Part shown: positions 29,872-39,632 of the stretch, piece after piece
Numbering within the stretch: the first letter of the stretch is position 1
Layout of the letters: the number at the start of each line of letters is the position of its first letter
Source: Desulfovibrionaceae bacterium
GTDB taxonomy: Bacteria > Desulfobacterota > Desulfovibrionia > Desulfovibrionales > Desulfovibrionaceae
Reading direction: 5' to 3'
Assembly (NCBI GenBank): GCA_015709205.1
Contig: JACCQO010000006.1
Span: forward strand, 62,001 to 126,000
Length of the DNA: 64,000 nucleotides
Notes under the pieces: model-generated
The model's input: the letters and a program-made list of their open reading frames with translations, nothing else
Database searches by the model: none
What the model was told of the DNA's origin: nothing
Program-made: the position numbers and the translations under genes

Positions 29872-31635
29872 CTACATGGCGATGCGCGCCACCTCGGGGT
29901 TGAGCCTCTTTTCCAGCCGGGTGGCCAGGCGGCTCATGAGGTAGCAGAAGATGAAGTACATCACCGCGATGGTCGTATAGATCTCGAAGGGATAGAGCAT
30001 CAGGCGGTTGTTGATGGAGTAGGCCGCCGTGGTCAGCTCGGTCACGCCGATGATGTAGGCCAGGGAGGTGTCCTTGAACGCGGCGATGAACATGCCCACG
30101 ATGGCCGGGAGCATCTGCTTGAGGGCCTGGGGCAGGATGATGTGGCGCATGGTCTGGAAATAGCCCAGCCCCGTGGACTTGGCCGCCTCCACCTGGCCGG
30201 GCGGGATGTTCTCGATCCCGGCGCGCACGATTTCGGCGATGTAGGCGCCGAAGAAGATGGTCATGGCCCAGGTGGCGGACCAGAACACGTTGAGGTCCAC
30301 CTTGAGGATCACGGGGATGAAGAAATACATCCAGAAGATGACGATGATCAGCGGGTTGCCGCGGATGAGTTCGATGTACAGGGTGCAGGGCACGCGCACG
30401 GCGCGGTTGGCCGAGCAGCGGCCCATGCCCACGAACAGGCCGATGAAGAAGCTGCAGGTGATGGCGATGACGGCCATGAGAATGGACATGGACAGGCCGC
30501 CGAGCCCCAGGAAGACCTCGGTGTTTCCGCCGTTGGGAAAGCGCCAGATGAGCAGGGCGCGCAGGTTGTCGGCGATGACCTTGAAGTCGAAGGAGGCCAC
30601 GCCCTGGATGGTCTTGAACACCAGCCAGGCCAGCATCAGGACGAAGGCGACCTTGCTGCCGAGCACGATCTGCTTCTTGGCCTGCTGGACGAAGCGGGCC
30701 AGCGGCGTGAGCGTGAGCGAGGCCTTGCTGCGCCGCCGCGCGCGGCGAATGGCGCGGCCCGTGCGCTCCCAGGCGAACTCCAGGGGCGCGAACACGGCGT
30801 CGGCCACGCGGCGCATGGTCGGCGTCTTGCCCAGGGGGATGATCTTCAGCTTGACGTTTACCAGGTTGAGGATCGCGGCGATGATCAGCGACAGCGAGAG
30901 GTAGATGATCGTGGCCGCCACCGTGGCCTCGAAGCCGTGGTAGGTCAGGGACTCGATCTCCTGCATGGTCCAGCAGACCTCGGTCACGCCGAGCGTCATG
31001 GCCAGGGAGGAGTTCTTCATGTTGTTGAGGAACTCGCTCCCCAGGGGCGGGATGATCTCGCGGAAGGCCAGGGGCAGGATGATCTTGCGCAGGGTCTGCG
31101 AGAAGGTCAGGCCCGAGGAGTAGGCGGCCTCCAGCAGCCCCTTGGGCACGGACTGGATGCCCGCGCGGATGATCTCGGCCATGAACGCGCTGGTGAAGAT
31201 GCCCAGCCCCACGGTCGCGGCCCAGAACTCGTAGTGGAGTTCGAAGAGCTTGAAGCGGATCTCTTCGGGGATGGCGTTGGGCAGGGCGAAATTCCAGAAG
31301 AAGAGCTGCACCAGGAGCGGCGTGTTGCGGAAGAATTCCACGTAGGCCGTGGCGAAGGCGTTGACGGGCTTGAAGGTGGACAGCCGCGCCAGGCCGAAGA
31401 GGGTGCCCAGGCCCAGGGCGATGGCCGCGGAATAGAGCGTGATGGTGATGGTCAGCCCGAGCCCGTCCAGGAGCATCAGGCCCATGTGTCCGTAATGGCT
31501 CTCTTTGAAGAGGATGGACCAGTCGAAATTGTATTTGAACTCGAAGACGAAGCCGAAATAATGGATGGCCAGCCCGATCAGGACGGCCAGGGCCACGTTC
31601 TGGACCCAGATCTTTTCGAACAACCGCTGGAGCAT
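29872..31635 (-). CDS. Fused double permease of polar amino-acid ABC transporter
   Basis: 587 residues, about twice the length of a HisM/GltK-type permease. Two complete permease units each carry an EAA loop: EAAYSSGLTFSQTLRKIILP (about residue 197) and EAAKSTGLGYFQTMRHIILP (about residue 487). They are joined by a basic linker rich in Arg (RRARRRSKASL). Each chain therefore supplies both membrane halves that are normally separate proteins. Works with the binding protein and ATPase encoded upstream to import glutamate/glutamine-like amino acids. Confidence 0.92.
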   Translation of the reverse strand: MLQRLFEKIWVQNVALAVLIGLAIHYFGFVFEFKYNFDWSILFKESHYGHMGLMLLDGLGLTITITLYSAAIALGLGTLFGLARLSTFKPVNAFATAYVEFFRNTPLLVQLFFWNFALPNAIPEEIRFKLFELHYEFWAATVGLGIFTSAFMAEIIRAGIQSVPKGLLEAAYSSGLTFSQTLRKIILPLAFREIIPPLGSEFLNNMKNSSLAMTLGVTEVCWTMQEIESLTYHGFEATVAATIIYLSLSLIIAAILNLVNVKLKIIPLGKTPTMRRVADAVFAPLEFAWERTGRAIRRARRRSKASLTLTPLARFVQQAKKQIVLGSKVAFVLMLAWLVFKTIQGVASFDFKVIADNLRALLIWRFPNGGNTEVFLGLGGLSMSILMAVIAITCSFFIGLFVGMGRCSANRAVRVPCTLYIELIRGNPLIIVIFWMYFFIPVILKVDLNVFWSATWAMTIFFGAYIAEIVRAGIENIPPGQVEAAKSTGLGYFQTMRHIILPQALKQMLPAIVGMFIAAFKDTSLAYIIGVTELTTAAYSINNRLMLYPFEIYTTIAVMYFIFCYLMSRLATRLEKRLNPEVARIAM

Positions 31636-31652
31636 GATTTCCCGGTGGTGAA

Positions 31653-31680
31653 CGGGCCCCGGGGATTGCCCCGGGGCCCG
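31653..31680 (-). repeat. Intercistronic hairpin between binding protein and permease genes
   Basis: Perfect 12-base arms CGGGCCCCGGGG and complement, loop ATTG. No U-run. Typical position for a structure that protects the binding-protein message and lowers permease expression. Confidence 0.55.
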
Positions 31681-31703
31681 ATGGTTCTAGAGGCGCTGTA
31701 AGC

Positions 31704-32531
31704 CTACGGCCACATCTCGACCTTTTCGGTCATGGGGAAGGGGGTCTCGGAATCGGGACCGAACCACTTGTTGTAGATCTTCATGTAGGAGCCGTCCTTC
31801 CAGATGTCCTGGATGGCGAAGTTGACGGCGTCGCGCCAGGCGGAGTCGTCCTGGGGCAGGCCCACGCCGTAGGGCTCGTCGGAGATGAACTCGCCGACCA
31901 GCTCGTACTTGCCGGGCTCCTTGGCGGCCAGGGCGATGAGCAGGGTGGAGTCGGTGGAGATGGCCTGCACGCGGCCGGAACGCAGGGCCTCGAACATCTC
32001 GACCTCGTTCTGGTAGCCGACCACGTCGGGGTTGGCGTCGCCCATCTTCTGCAGGTAGGCCTTGGCGTTGACGATGGAGGTGGTGCCCTGCATGGAGCCG
32101 ATCTTCTTGCCGGCCAGTTCCTTGCCGCTCGTGAACGCGCCCTTCTTGGCCAGGAACTTCTGGCCGTCGAAGAAGTAGGTGATGGAGAAGTCGATCATCT
32201 GGTCGCGGTCACGCTTGTGGGTCATGTTGGAGAGGACCATGTCCACCTTGGGCGGGGTGGTCTGCACGAAGGAAACGCGGGTCTTGTTGTTCACGACCAC
32301 GGGCTCGAGCTTGCAGCCCAACCGCTTGGCGATCTCGGCGGCCATGTCCATGTCGAAGCCGACCCACTCGTTCTTGTCGTTGATGAAACCGAACGGTTTG
32401 CCCTTGTTGGAGATGCCGGCGCGCACGACCTTGTTTTTCATGACGTTGTCGTACACGGGTCCGGCCAGGGCCAGGGACGCGGTCACCAGGAGCATGGTCG
32501 CGGCCATGAGGCAGGTTTTCAACACGCGCAT
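31704..32531 (-). CDS. Periplasmic polar amino-acid binding protein
   Basis: 275 residues from ATG 32531, which has GGAGG five bases upstream and begins a clear Sec signal peptide (MRVLKTCLMAATMLLVTASLALAG). SBP_bac_3 family: VVRAGISNKGKPFGF, GFDMDMAAEIAKRLG, VDMVLSNMTHKRDRDQMIDFS (substrate-carboxylate Arg), and VQAISTDSTLL. It captures the amino acid for the fused permease. An ORF extending 17 codons upstream is not needed. Confidence 0.92.
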   Translation of the reverse strand: MRVLKTCLMAATMLLVTASLALAGPVYDNVMKNKVVRAGISNKGKPFGFINDKNEWVGFDMDMAAEIAKRLGCKLEPVVVNNKTRVSFVQTTPPKVDMVLSNMTHKRDRDQMIDFSITYFFDGQKFLAKKGAFTSGKELAGKKIGSMQGTTSIVNAKAYLQKMGDANPDVVGYQNEVEMFEALRSGRVQAISTDSTLLIALAAKEPGKYELVGEFISDEPYGVGLPQDDSAWRDAVNFAIQDIWKDGSYMKIYNKWFGPDSETPFPMTEKVEMWP

Positions 32532-32585
32532 AGTGTCCTCCAAATGGTTGAGGTGTCGGTTGTGGTGAACCATCCGTACCATATT

Positions 32586-32606
32586 CGGCCCGCTTGTGGC
32601 GGGCCG
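32586..32606 (-). repeat. Small hairpin between ATPase and binding-protein genes
   Basis: CGGCCCGC and its complement around TTGTG, eight bases after the ATPase stop. Third intercistronic hairpin of this operon region. Confidence 0.4.
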
Positions 32607-32613
32607 TTCGGGT

Positions 32614-33342
<729 letters not shown>

Positions 33343-33421
33343 AATTCACTCCCCTTCCTGGTCTGGCCTTCGAAAAAAGACAGATAGTCCTAGCAAACCA
33401 GAGAGGTCGGGGCAACGGCAA

Positions 33422-33450
33422 ATTTTGTCTCTATTTCCATACTTGCTCAA
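33422..33450 (-). promoter_or_regulatory. Possible sigma70 promoter of ABC transporter operon
   Basis: Minus-strand TTGAGC (33450-33445), 17-base spacer, CAAAAT (33427-33422), about 80 bases before the TTG start of the ATPase gene, in a locally AT-rich patch. Confidence 0.35.
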
Positions 33451-33754
33451 AAATGTTGAAGGAATTCATCTGAAGGCGCGTTGCGTTTTTTGTTGAAAAC
33501 AGGGCGCGCAGGGGCGGGAGGCCGCGCGGGAAGCGGCGGCGCGGAAAAGGGCGGAGCCGGATTGCGCATCGTGCGGCGCACACGCGAAGCGCCAACCGGA
33601 TTGGCGGGGGACGGCTTTGCCCTGGACGCTGCGCACGGTTCGCCAACCAAGTGGGCATGTCCCCCCTCCTCGCGGGGCATGTGGCCTTTGCGCGTCGGGT
33701 TCGGCACGGTTGCACCCGCCCGTAACCGGCTTGTTTGCTTGCGGCAACCTCGGC

Positions 33755-33770
33755 TGGCTTAATTCTTGCT
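33755..33770 (+). promoter_or_regulatory. Sigma54-like promoter upstream of small Cys-rich protein gene
   Basis: TGGCTTAATTCTTGCT: GG and GC dinucleotides at exact 10-base spacing, TGGC at -24 and TTGCT at -12. The next plus-strand gene starts 300 bases downstream, so either there is a long leader or an unannotated small RNA starts here. Confidence 0.4.
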
Positions 33771-34076
33771 TTTTTGCTACCGAAAGGCGGAAGCCCCCGG
33801 CATATTCATGCCGGGATGTCCGCGCCTGGAATGGTGGTCGTTTCCTGGGTTTTTTTCGGGCGGATTCCGGCGCGGTTCCGCACGGCCCGGGCCGTTGCCG
33901 GCCAGGCCGGGATTGCAGGATGATCGCAGGATGGTTGAGGCTGTGTCGGCCGATTCGGGTGGCCCTTGGCATGGTGCCGGGGCGCGGGGCCCGGGTCGGC
34001 ATGAAATCCCTTCGGCGTGCGCTGGTCGAAACCGGGCGAATCGTTCGATCCGCACACCCAACGGCAAGGAGCACAT

Positions 34077-34388
34077 ATGCGCACTCTGTCCCCCATTTTT
34101 GTCGCTTTCGCGGTGGCGGCCTTTTTCCTGTGTGTTCTGGTTCCAGTCAAGGCCTATAGCTACAACAACATGAGCATTTATCTGGCAAAGACTCTCTGCG
34201 CCGGCAATGCCTATAGGATGAATGGCTGCTACGCGTACTTCGAGGGGCGTATCGCCTCCCGCAAGGGGGCCTCCGACTCCCTGGCGTATTGCAATGGGAA
34301 GTGCGACTCGTGGTATTCTGATGCAAACAACGCAGTAGCCAGACAGACGTGCAGGAACGGCTGCGACATGATGCATTCGCACGAATAG
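34077..34388 (+). CDS. Small secreted protein with twin CX3C motif, unknown function
   Basis: 103 residues from ATG 34077 with AAGGAG well placed upstream. Residues 1-25 are a signal peptide ending in VKA. The mature part has six cysteines, the last four as CNGKC and CRNGC separated by about 14 residues, which looks like a helical hairpin held by two disulfides. I recognise no family. It is alone on the plus strand, followed by a bidirectional terminator. Function not known. Confidence 0.65.
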   Translation: MRTLSPIFVAFAVAAFFLCVLVPVKAYSYNNMSIYLAKTLCAGNAYRMNGCYAYFEGRIASRKGASDSLAYCNGKCDSWYSDANNAVARQTCRNGCDMMHSHE

Positions 34389-34547
34389 CCGAGGCACGAC
34401 GGGGCACGGTTGTCGGACTCCACATGCCGGAGCCGTGTGACGGCAACGGCGTGTGGGCCTGTGTCCACGTCGCCGCCCCGCCCCCAGGGTGGGGGCCATC
34501 GTCAGGGGAGAGTGCGCCGGGTTCGAGAGAGCGCGTCGAGCAATGAA

Positions 34548-34581
34548 AAAGGCCCCGTGTCGTTTCCGACACGGGGCCTTT
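34548..34581. terminator. Terminator after tRNA-Lys (works on both strands)
   Basis: 15-base arms (AAAGGCCCCGTGTCG and complement) with a four-base loop; T-rich on both sides. It can end tRNA-Lys on the minus strand and the small secreted-protein gene on the plus strand. Confidence 0.85.
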
Positions 34582-34588
34582 CGTTTTC

Positions 34589-34664
<76 letters not shown>

Positions 34665-34709
34665 GTGGTGCGACCGGCGCCGTTTGGCGTTCCCCGTCGC
34701 AGGAGTGGA

Positions 34710-34739
34710 CTTCTATGCGATGGGACCCGGGGTTGTCAA
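34710..34739 (-). promoter_or_regulatory. Promoter of tRNA-Lys
   Basis: Minus-strand perfect TTGACA (34739-34734), 18-base spacer, TAGAAG (34715-34710), about 45 bases before the tRNA 5' end. Confidence 0.6.
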
Positions 34740-34924
34740 GCGCGAGTCGAAAAAAAGCGATTTTTTTTTCAACAACCTGAAAAAATGGCTGAAAATAGCC
34801 GATGACTGCCGACTTCCTGGACACCGGACGGCGCGGAAAGTCCATCGAACCCGCCCGATTGCGCAAAGGCCCGTGTTTATGACCGTGCGCGGACCCGCCA
34901 GGGGCGGGCCAGACCGGAAAACGA

Positions 34925-34954
34925 AAAGGCCCCCAGGTATTCCTGGGGGCCTTT
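34925..34954 (-). terminator. Terminator of tRNA-Arg
   Basis: 13-base arms AAAGGCCCCCAGG and complement, loop of four, followed by TTTTCGTTTT on the minus strand, eight bases after the tRNA CCA end. Confidence 0.85.
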
Positions 34955-34961
34955 GTCTTCG

Positions 34962-35037
34962 TGGTGCGCCCGGCAAGATTCGAACTTGCGGCCTACGGAT
35001 TCGTAGTCCGGCGCTCTATCCGCTGAGCTACGGGCGC
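34962..35037 (-). tRNA. tRNA-Arg (anticodon ACG)
   Basis: 76 bases with encoded CCA. Acceptor stem GCGCCCG/CGGGCGC, D arm AGCTCAGCGGATAGAGC, anticodon loop CTACGAA (anticodon ACG, wobble inosine expected), T arm AGTTCGAATCT. All arms pair well. Confidence 0.95.
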
Positions 35038-35051
35038 GATCGAGAAAAAGG

Positions 35052-35080
35052 CTTTTACGGAGGTGGGCCGGTTTCGTCAA
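35052..35080 (-). promoter_or_regulatory. Promoter of tRNA-Arg
   Basis: Minus-strand TTGACG (35080-35075), 17-base spacer, TAAAAG (35057-35052), ending 15 bases before the tRNA. Confidence 0.6.
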
Positions 35081-35217
35081 CCCCTTCCTTACCCCTTTTC
35101 CATAATTTTTTGCAAATCCCCAATTTACCCCGTCGCGCGGCTCGCCCGCGGCCGCTCCGCAGCACCCGGTCCGCTCCGCAGCGCCCGCGCCTTCTCGGCC
35201 GCCCCGTCCCCCGTCCC

Positions 35218-36666
35218 CTACGCCTCCTTCTGGCGCTTCAGGTGGCGGCTGAGCGCGGGCTGGGTGATGCCCAGGTAGCGCGAGGCGATGGACTGGTTGC
35301 CGCCCGAACGGCGCAGGGCCTCGCCGATGAGTTGCTCGCGCGCCTCGTGCAGCGTGGGCAGCGTGTCCACTCCCGTGAACACGTTGGCCTCGTCCCCGGC
35401 ATCGCCGCTCTCCGTTCCGCCCTGCGTCCCGCCCTGGGCCTCGGCCTGGGTCGCGGCGTGCGCGAAAATGCGCTCCTTGATGGCCGTGAGCGACAGCACC
35501 CCGCCCTTGTGCTTGCCCACGGCGTCGAAAAGCATGGTCTGCAGCTCGCGCACGTTGCCCGGAAAGGCGTAGCTCGCGAGCAGCGAAAGCAGCTCCTTGG
35601 GCGCGCGCGGCGGCTTCTTGTCCAGCCGCGCCGCGGCCGTCTCCAGGAAGTGGTTCACCAGCAGCGGCAGATCCTCCTTGCGCTGGCGCAGGGGCGGGAT
35701 GTGCACCATGTGCGTCTGCAGCCGGTAGAAGAGGTCGCGCCGGAAGGGGGGGCCGCCCGCCTCGGAGCGCAGGTCGCGGTGCGTGGCCACGACCACGCGC
35801 GCGCGGGCCTTCTGCGGCAGGTCCGAGCCCAGGGGGTAGTACTCGCCCTCCTGCAGCAGGCGCAGCAGGCGCACCTGCAGCGCCGGGGTCAGGTCGCCGA
35901 TCTCGTCCAGGAACAGGGTGCCGCCCTCGGCGGTCTTGAGCAGCCCCTGGCGGTTGGCGTCCGCCCCGGTGAACGCGCCCTTGCGGTGCCCGAAGAGCGT
36001 GTCCGAAAAGCTCTGCTCGTCCAGCCCGGCCACGTTCACGGCCACGAGCTTGCCCTCGCGGCCGCTCAGGGCGTGGATGGCGCGCGCGATAAGCTCCTTG
36101 CCCACGCCGGTCTCGCCCGTGACGAGCACGGCCTCGGGCGAGGTGGCGATGGCCTCCACGTACTGGAACAGCGAGAGCATGGCCGGGTTGCGCGTGATGA
36201 TCCCGGCAAAGGCCTCGGGATGCTCCAGCCGGTCCGTGAGCACGCGGTGCTTGAGCGCGCGGTTCTCGCGCACGATGCTCTGGTGCTCGTGCGCGCGCTG
36301 CACGCAGGAGACCAGCCGGATCTTCTCCACGGGCTTGACCAGGTAGTCGAAGGCCCCGGCCTTCATGCACTCCACCGCGGTGGTCAGCTCGTCCAGGGCC
36401 GTGATCACGATGACCGACAGCTCCGGATGCGCCTCGCGGATGCTTTGCAGCAGGGTCTGGCCGCTGACGTAGGGCATGATCAGGTCCAGCAGGACCACGC
36501 CGATGTCGCGGTCCTGGTCGAGCTGGGCCATGACCTCGCGGCTGTCCTGGCACAGGAGCACGTCCTGGATTCCGCCGGAGAGCAGGGTCAGCCGGAAGCT
36601 TTCCAGCACGTCGCGTTCGTCGTCCACGACGAGTACCTTGAATTTTTCGAGCTCAATTTGCGCCAT
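35218..36666 (-). CDS. Sigma54-dependent response regulator (DctD/NtrC type)
   Basis: 482 residues: receiver domain (VVDDE at 13-17, phospho-Asp61 in LLDLIMP), AAA+ domain (GETGVGKE Walker A, GAFTGA loop intact, LFLDEIGDLT), and a Fis-type HTH (NQSIASRYLGITQPALSRHLKRQ). Its ATG overlaps the end of the kinase gene by 14 bases. The pair is divergent from the TRAP/lyase operon, whose sigma54 promoter at 39633 it very likely activates, as DctB/DctD do for C4-dicarboxylate uptake (inference from layout). Confidence 0.9.
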   Translation of the reverse strand: MAQIELEKFKVLVVDDERDVLESFRLTLLSGGIQDVLLCQDSREVMAQLDQDRDIGVVLLDLIMPYVSGQTLLQSIREAHPELSVIVITALDELTTAVECMKAGAFDYLVKPVEKIRLVSCVQRAHEHQSIVRENRALKHRVLTDRLEHPEAFAGIITRNPAMLSLFQYVEAIATSPEAVLVTGETGVGKELIARAIHALSGREGKLVAVNVAGLDEQSFSDTLFGHRKGAFTGADANRQGLLKTAEGGTLFLDEIGDLTPALQVRLLRLLQEGEYYPLGSDLPQKARARVVVATHRDLRSEAGGPPFRRDLFYRLQTHMVHIPPLRQRKEDLPLLVNHFLETAAARLDKKPPRAPKELLSLLASYAFPGNVRELQTMLFDAVGKHKGGVLSLTAIKERIFAHAATQAEAQGGTQGGTESGDAGDEANVFTGVDTLPTLHEAREQLIGEALRRSGGNQSIASRYLGITQPALSRHLKRQKEA

Positions 36667-39313
36667 GGTGCGTTCCCTGGTGTGCGTCCTTCTTCAGGGG
36701 GAAGGAGAGGGTGACGGTGGTGCCCCGGCCTTCGGCGGACAGGAAGTTCATGGTTCCGCCCAGGTCGTGGACGATGGTCGAGGACACGGCCAGGCCCAGG
36801 CCCGTTCCGCCGGTTTCGCGTTTGGTGGTGAAGAAGGGGTCCATGACCCGGGCGATGTTCTCCTCGGCGATGCCCACGCCCTGGTCCACGACCTCGACCA
36901 CTGCCAGGGAGCGCGCCACGTCGGTGTGCGAGGTCACGCGGATGGAGCGGTCCGGGTCGGGCAGGGCCTGGCAGGCGTTCTGGATGATGTTGATGAGGAC
37001 CTGCTCCAGACGCTGGAAGTTGCCCTGGATGAGCAGTTCGTCCTCCTGCAGGACCATCTCGAAGTGGTGGGTGCATTTCTTGATCATGCTCGAAAGCAGG
37101 ATCTCGGAGGTGCGCAGCACGCGGTTCACGTCCACGGTCTCGGTGGTGCCGATGGATTCGCGGCGCGAGAACACGAGCAGTTCCTTGACGATGCGGCCGA
37201 TGCGCCGCGAGCCGTCGAGGATGCGGCCGTTGAGCGAGGGCAGCATGTCGCGCAGGGTGGAGTAGGGGATGCCGCCCATGACGAAGTCGCCGTTCTCCTC
37301 GTAGTACTCGTCGAGCACCACCGCGGCCTCGCGCCAGACGTCGGAAAGGGTCTGGGCCGAGGAGAGGATGTAGGTGTTGGGATTGTTGATCTCGTGGGCC
37401 ACGCCCGAGGTCAGGATGCCCATGGCGATCATCCGGTCGGCCTCGAAGAGCTGCTGCTGCTGCTCGGCGGCCTCCTTTTCCGTGCGCACCATCTTGGTGA
37501 TGTCCTCGTAGACGAAGACCATCTCGGCCACGCGGCCCTCGGCGTCGAACATGGGCGCGATGCTCACGGACACGAGCACCTCGCGGCCGTCGGGCCAGCG
37601 CAGCATGCAGCGGTCGTTGCGCGTGATGCGCCGCCGGGACAGGGCGCGGGCCGTGGGCGTGTCCTCCGGGGCCATGGGCTCGCCGTCCAGGGTGCACACG
37701 TCGTAGCGCGGCCGGCTGTAGCCCCACGGGCTCTCCAGCAAGGGGTGGATGTCCAGGAGCTGCTCGGCGTGCGGGTTGGCGAAGCTGACGTTGCCGTCCA
37801 TGTCGCAGAGCACGATGCTCGCCGGGCTGGTGGCCATGATCCGCGAGAGGATGTCGCGCTCGCGGCGCAGGGCCTCCACGGCCTCCTTCTTCTCGGTCAC
37901 GTCCAGGCAGAAGCCTTCCAGGAACTGCTCGGAGCGGTCCGGATCGCGGGCCAGGCGGCAGGAGAGCGAGACCCAGATGGGCTCGCCGTTCTTCTTCAGA
38001 TAGCGCGTCTCGAACCCGCTGAACTCCCGCTTTTCGTTGAGCAGTTGCAGCCAGACGTCGCGGTCGCGCGGATCCACGTAGATGTCGCGCATGTCCTGCA
38101 CGGCGTCGATGAGGTCCGTGGGGCTGTCGTAGCCCAGGATGCGGGCCATGGACGGGCTGGCCTCGAAGAACCGGCCCTCGGGCGTGCTCTGGTAGACGCC
38201 CATGACCGCGTTCTCGAAGATGCTGCGGTACTTCTCCTCGGTGCGGCGCAGCATCTGCTCGGTGCGCTTTCTGTGCAGCACGTTGGCGCCCAGGAAGAAG
38301 ATCAGCGTGGCCAGCCCGCCGGTCACGGCCAGGCCCAGCTCCCACAGGAAGCGCTGCAGCGAGGGCAGCGGGTCCAGGGGCCGGTCGCGCTGGCAGGAGA
38401 GGATGGACCAGCCGGGGATGAACAACGGCTCGCGCACGATGTTGTAGGTGTCGCGGTCCAGGCGCACGCGGTTGCCCGTGAGGTTGATGGGCAGGGGCTC
38501 GATGACGTCCAGGGCGAACTGGCGGGTGGAGGCCAGGGACTCCTGGGTTTCGGGCGGCAGGATGCGCAGGGAGTGCAGCATCCAGTCGGGCCGGTTGGTG
38601 GAGAGGATCACGCCGTCCGGGGAGACCATGGCCAGGGCCTCCTCGCGGGTGTTGAAGATGTCCTCGATCTCCATCATGTCGATCTTCATCACCAGCACGC
38701 CCTTGGGCGGTTCGTCGGCGCTCTTGATGATCGGCACGGCGATGTGGATGCCGCGCTTGTGCGTGAACGCGCCCACGGCCGGGTAGAGCGCGATCTCGCC
38801 GCGCATGGCCTGGTGGAAGTAGGGGCGGAAGTTGTAGTTCTTGCCCACGAGCAGGGCCTCCTGCGAATCCGCGCTGGCAAAGGTGCGGCCCGTGGGGTCC
38901 AGGGTGTAGATCAGCGCGGTGTCGGCCATCTCGTTGACCGTGTTCAGCAGCGCGCGCGTATCCAGGTTGTTCAGCGGCCGGTCGTACATCTGGATGATCG
39001 TGGGGTTCCTGGCCAGCCGCTTGGCCATCTGGATGCGCTCCTGGAGCGTCACCTTGATCTGCTGGGCGATGAGCTTGGTGGAAAGCTCGTGGCTCTTGCG
39101 CTTGTTTTCGAGCTGCAGCAGATGGGCGGAACTGTACCCGGCGACGAAGAGGAAGGCGGACAGGAGCACGAGGAAGAGCAGGGTGCCGTGCAGGGGCGCG
39201 ACCTTGCGCCGGGCGGCGTGGGAGCGGGCGCCGTCGCCGTGCGGCGCGGCCGGTCGGCCCGGGGTGGCGGCGTTCGCGGAAGCTGCGTTGGCGTCGGAAG
39301 GGTTCGTGCTCAT
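36653..39313 (-). CDS. Membrane sensor histidine kinase with double-Cache sensor, PAS domains
   Basis: About 886 residues from ATG 39313 (ATG 39345 is possible; ribosome sites are weak). TM about 43-62, an extracytoplasmic double-Cache domain (NEMADTALIYTLDPTGRTFASADSQEALLVGKNYNFRPYF split over about 135-175; later GWSILSCQRD), second TM, two PAS domains, HisKA with H-box GVAHEINNPNTYIL, and HATPase ([24 protein letters not shown]). dCache kinases sense small organic acids outside the cell. It partners with the regulator it overlaps and likely reports the TRAP substrate. Confidence 0.88.
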   Translation of the reverse strand: MSTNPSDANAASANAATPGRPAAPHGDGARSHAARRKVAPLHGTLLFLVLLSAFLFVAGYSSAHLLQLENKRKSHELSTKLIAQQIKVTLQERIQMAKRLARNPTIIQMYDRPLNNLDTRALLNTVNEMADTALIYTLDPTGRTFASADSQEALLVGKNYNFRPYFHQAMRGEIALYPAVGAFTHKRGIHIAVPIIKSADEPPKGVLVMKIDMMEIEDIFNTREEALAMVSPDGVILSTNRPDWMLHSLRILPPETQESLASTRQFALDVIEPLPINLTGNRVRLDRDTYNIVREPLFIPGWSILSCQRDRPLDPLPSLQRFLWELGLAVTGGLATLIFFLGANVLHRKRTEQMLRRTEEKYRSIFENAVMGVYQSTPEGRFFEASPSMARILGYDSPTDLIDAVQDMRDIYVDPRDRDVWLQLLNEKREFSGFETRYLKKNGEPIWVSLSCRLARDPDRSEQFLEGFCLDVTEKKEAVEALRRERDILSRIMATSPASIVLCDMDGNVSFANPHAEQLLDIHPLLESPWGYSRPRYDVCTLDGEPMAPEDTPTARALSRRRITRNDRCMLRWPDGREVLVSVSIAPMFDAEGRVAEMVFVYEDITKMVRTEKEAAEQQQQLFEADRMIAMGILTSGVAHEINNPNTYILSSAQTLSDVWREAAVVLDEYYEENGDFVMGGIPYSTLRDMLPSLNGRILDGSRRIGRIVKELLVFSRRESIGTTETVDVNRVLRTSEILLSSMIKKCTHHFEMVLQEDELLIQGNFQRLEQVLINIIQNACQALPDPDRSIRVTSHTDVARSLAVVEVVDQGVGIAEENIARVMDPFFTTKRETGGTGLGLAVSSTIVHDLGGTMNFLSAEGRGTTVTLSFPLKKDAHQGTHHGAN

Positions 39314-39539
39314 GGTGTGTCGGCTCTCGGGTCTGCGGCGCATGGCGCGTTCCGGCCGTTGTGCCGCGCGGCCGCGCGTTTCCCGCAAGAGGGAAAATAT
39401 AGCATACCGTGCAAAAGTGTACAGTCCTATGACTTTTGTAATAGCAATGCCCTGCGGCATGCGCCCGGGCCGCGGGCGGTTCGATGCAGGCGGCACGGCA
39501 TCTGAGCGGGCCTCTCCGGCCCGGCCGCCACGAGGGCGT

Positions 39540-39553
39540 ATTACATCTGTAAT
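39540..39553. promoter_or_regulatory. Palindrome ATTACA-TC-TGTAAT, candidate activator site
   Basis: Perfect 6-base arms, 80 bp upstream of the -24 box at 39633, a normal distance for a sigma54 activator site. A related half site TTGTAAT lies at about 39436. Likely bound by the regulator encoded at 35218. Confidence 0.6.
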
Positions 39554-39632
39554 GAATCCGCAACATGGCTCCGAAGCGGGCCTAGTTGCGGATTTTTTTT
39601 TATTTCAAACTGTTGCCGTCAGAATGGAGAGC

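Larger units (their letters stand above)
33343..34076. other. Long non-coding stretch with two promoter candidates
   Basis: 734 bases. Near the left end is a candidate sigma70 promoter for the ABC operon, in the middle (33755-33770) a sigma54-like promoter on the plus strand, and at 33796-33815 a short perfect hairpin CCCGGCAT-ATTC-ATGCCGGG. Open frames here have the poor composition of GC-rich shadows, so I call no gene. Confidence 0.6.

Noticed and set aside
33447..34074. Open frames in the 33343-34076 gap
   Set aside because: They have Arg/Pro/Ala-heavy composition, no ribosome sites, and overlap promoter-like and hairpin elements.
35150..35190. Short direct repeat CCGCTCCGCAGC-RCCCG
   Set aside because: Only two imperfect copies in GC-rich DNA; most likely chance or slippage, not a CRISPR or att site.
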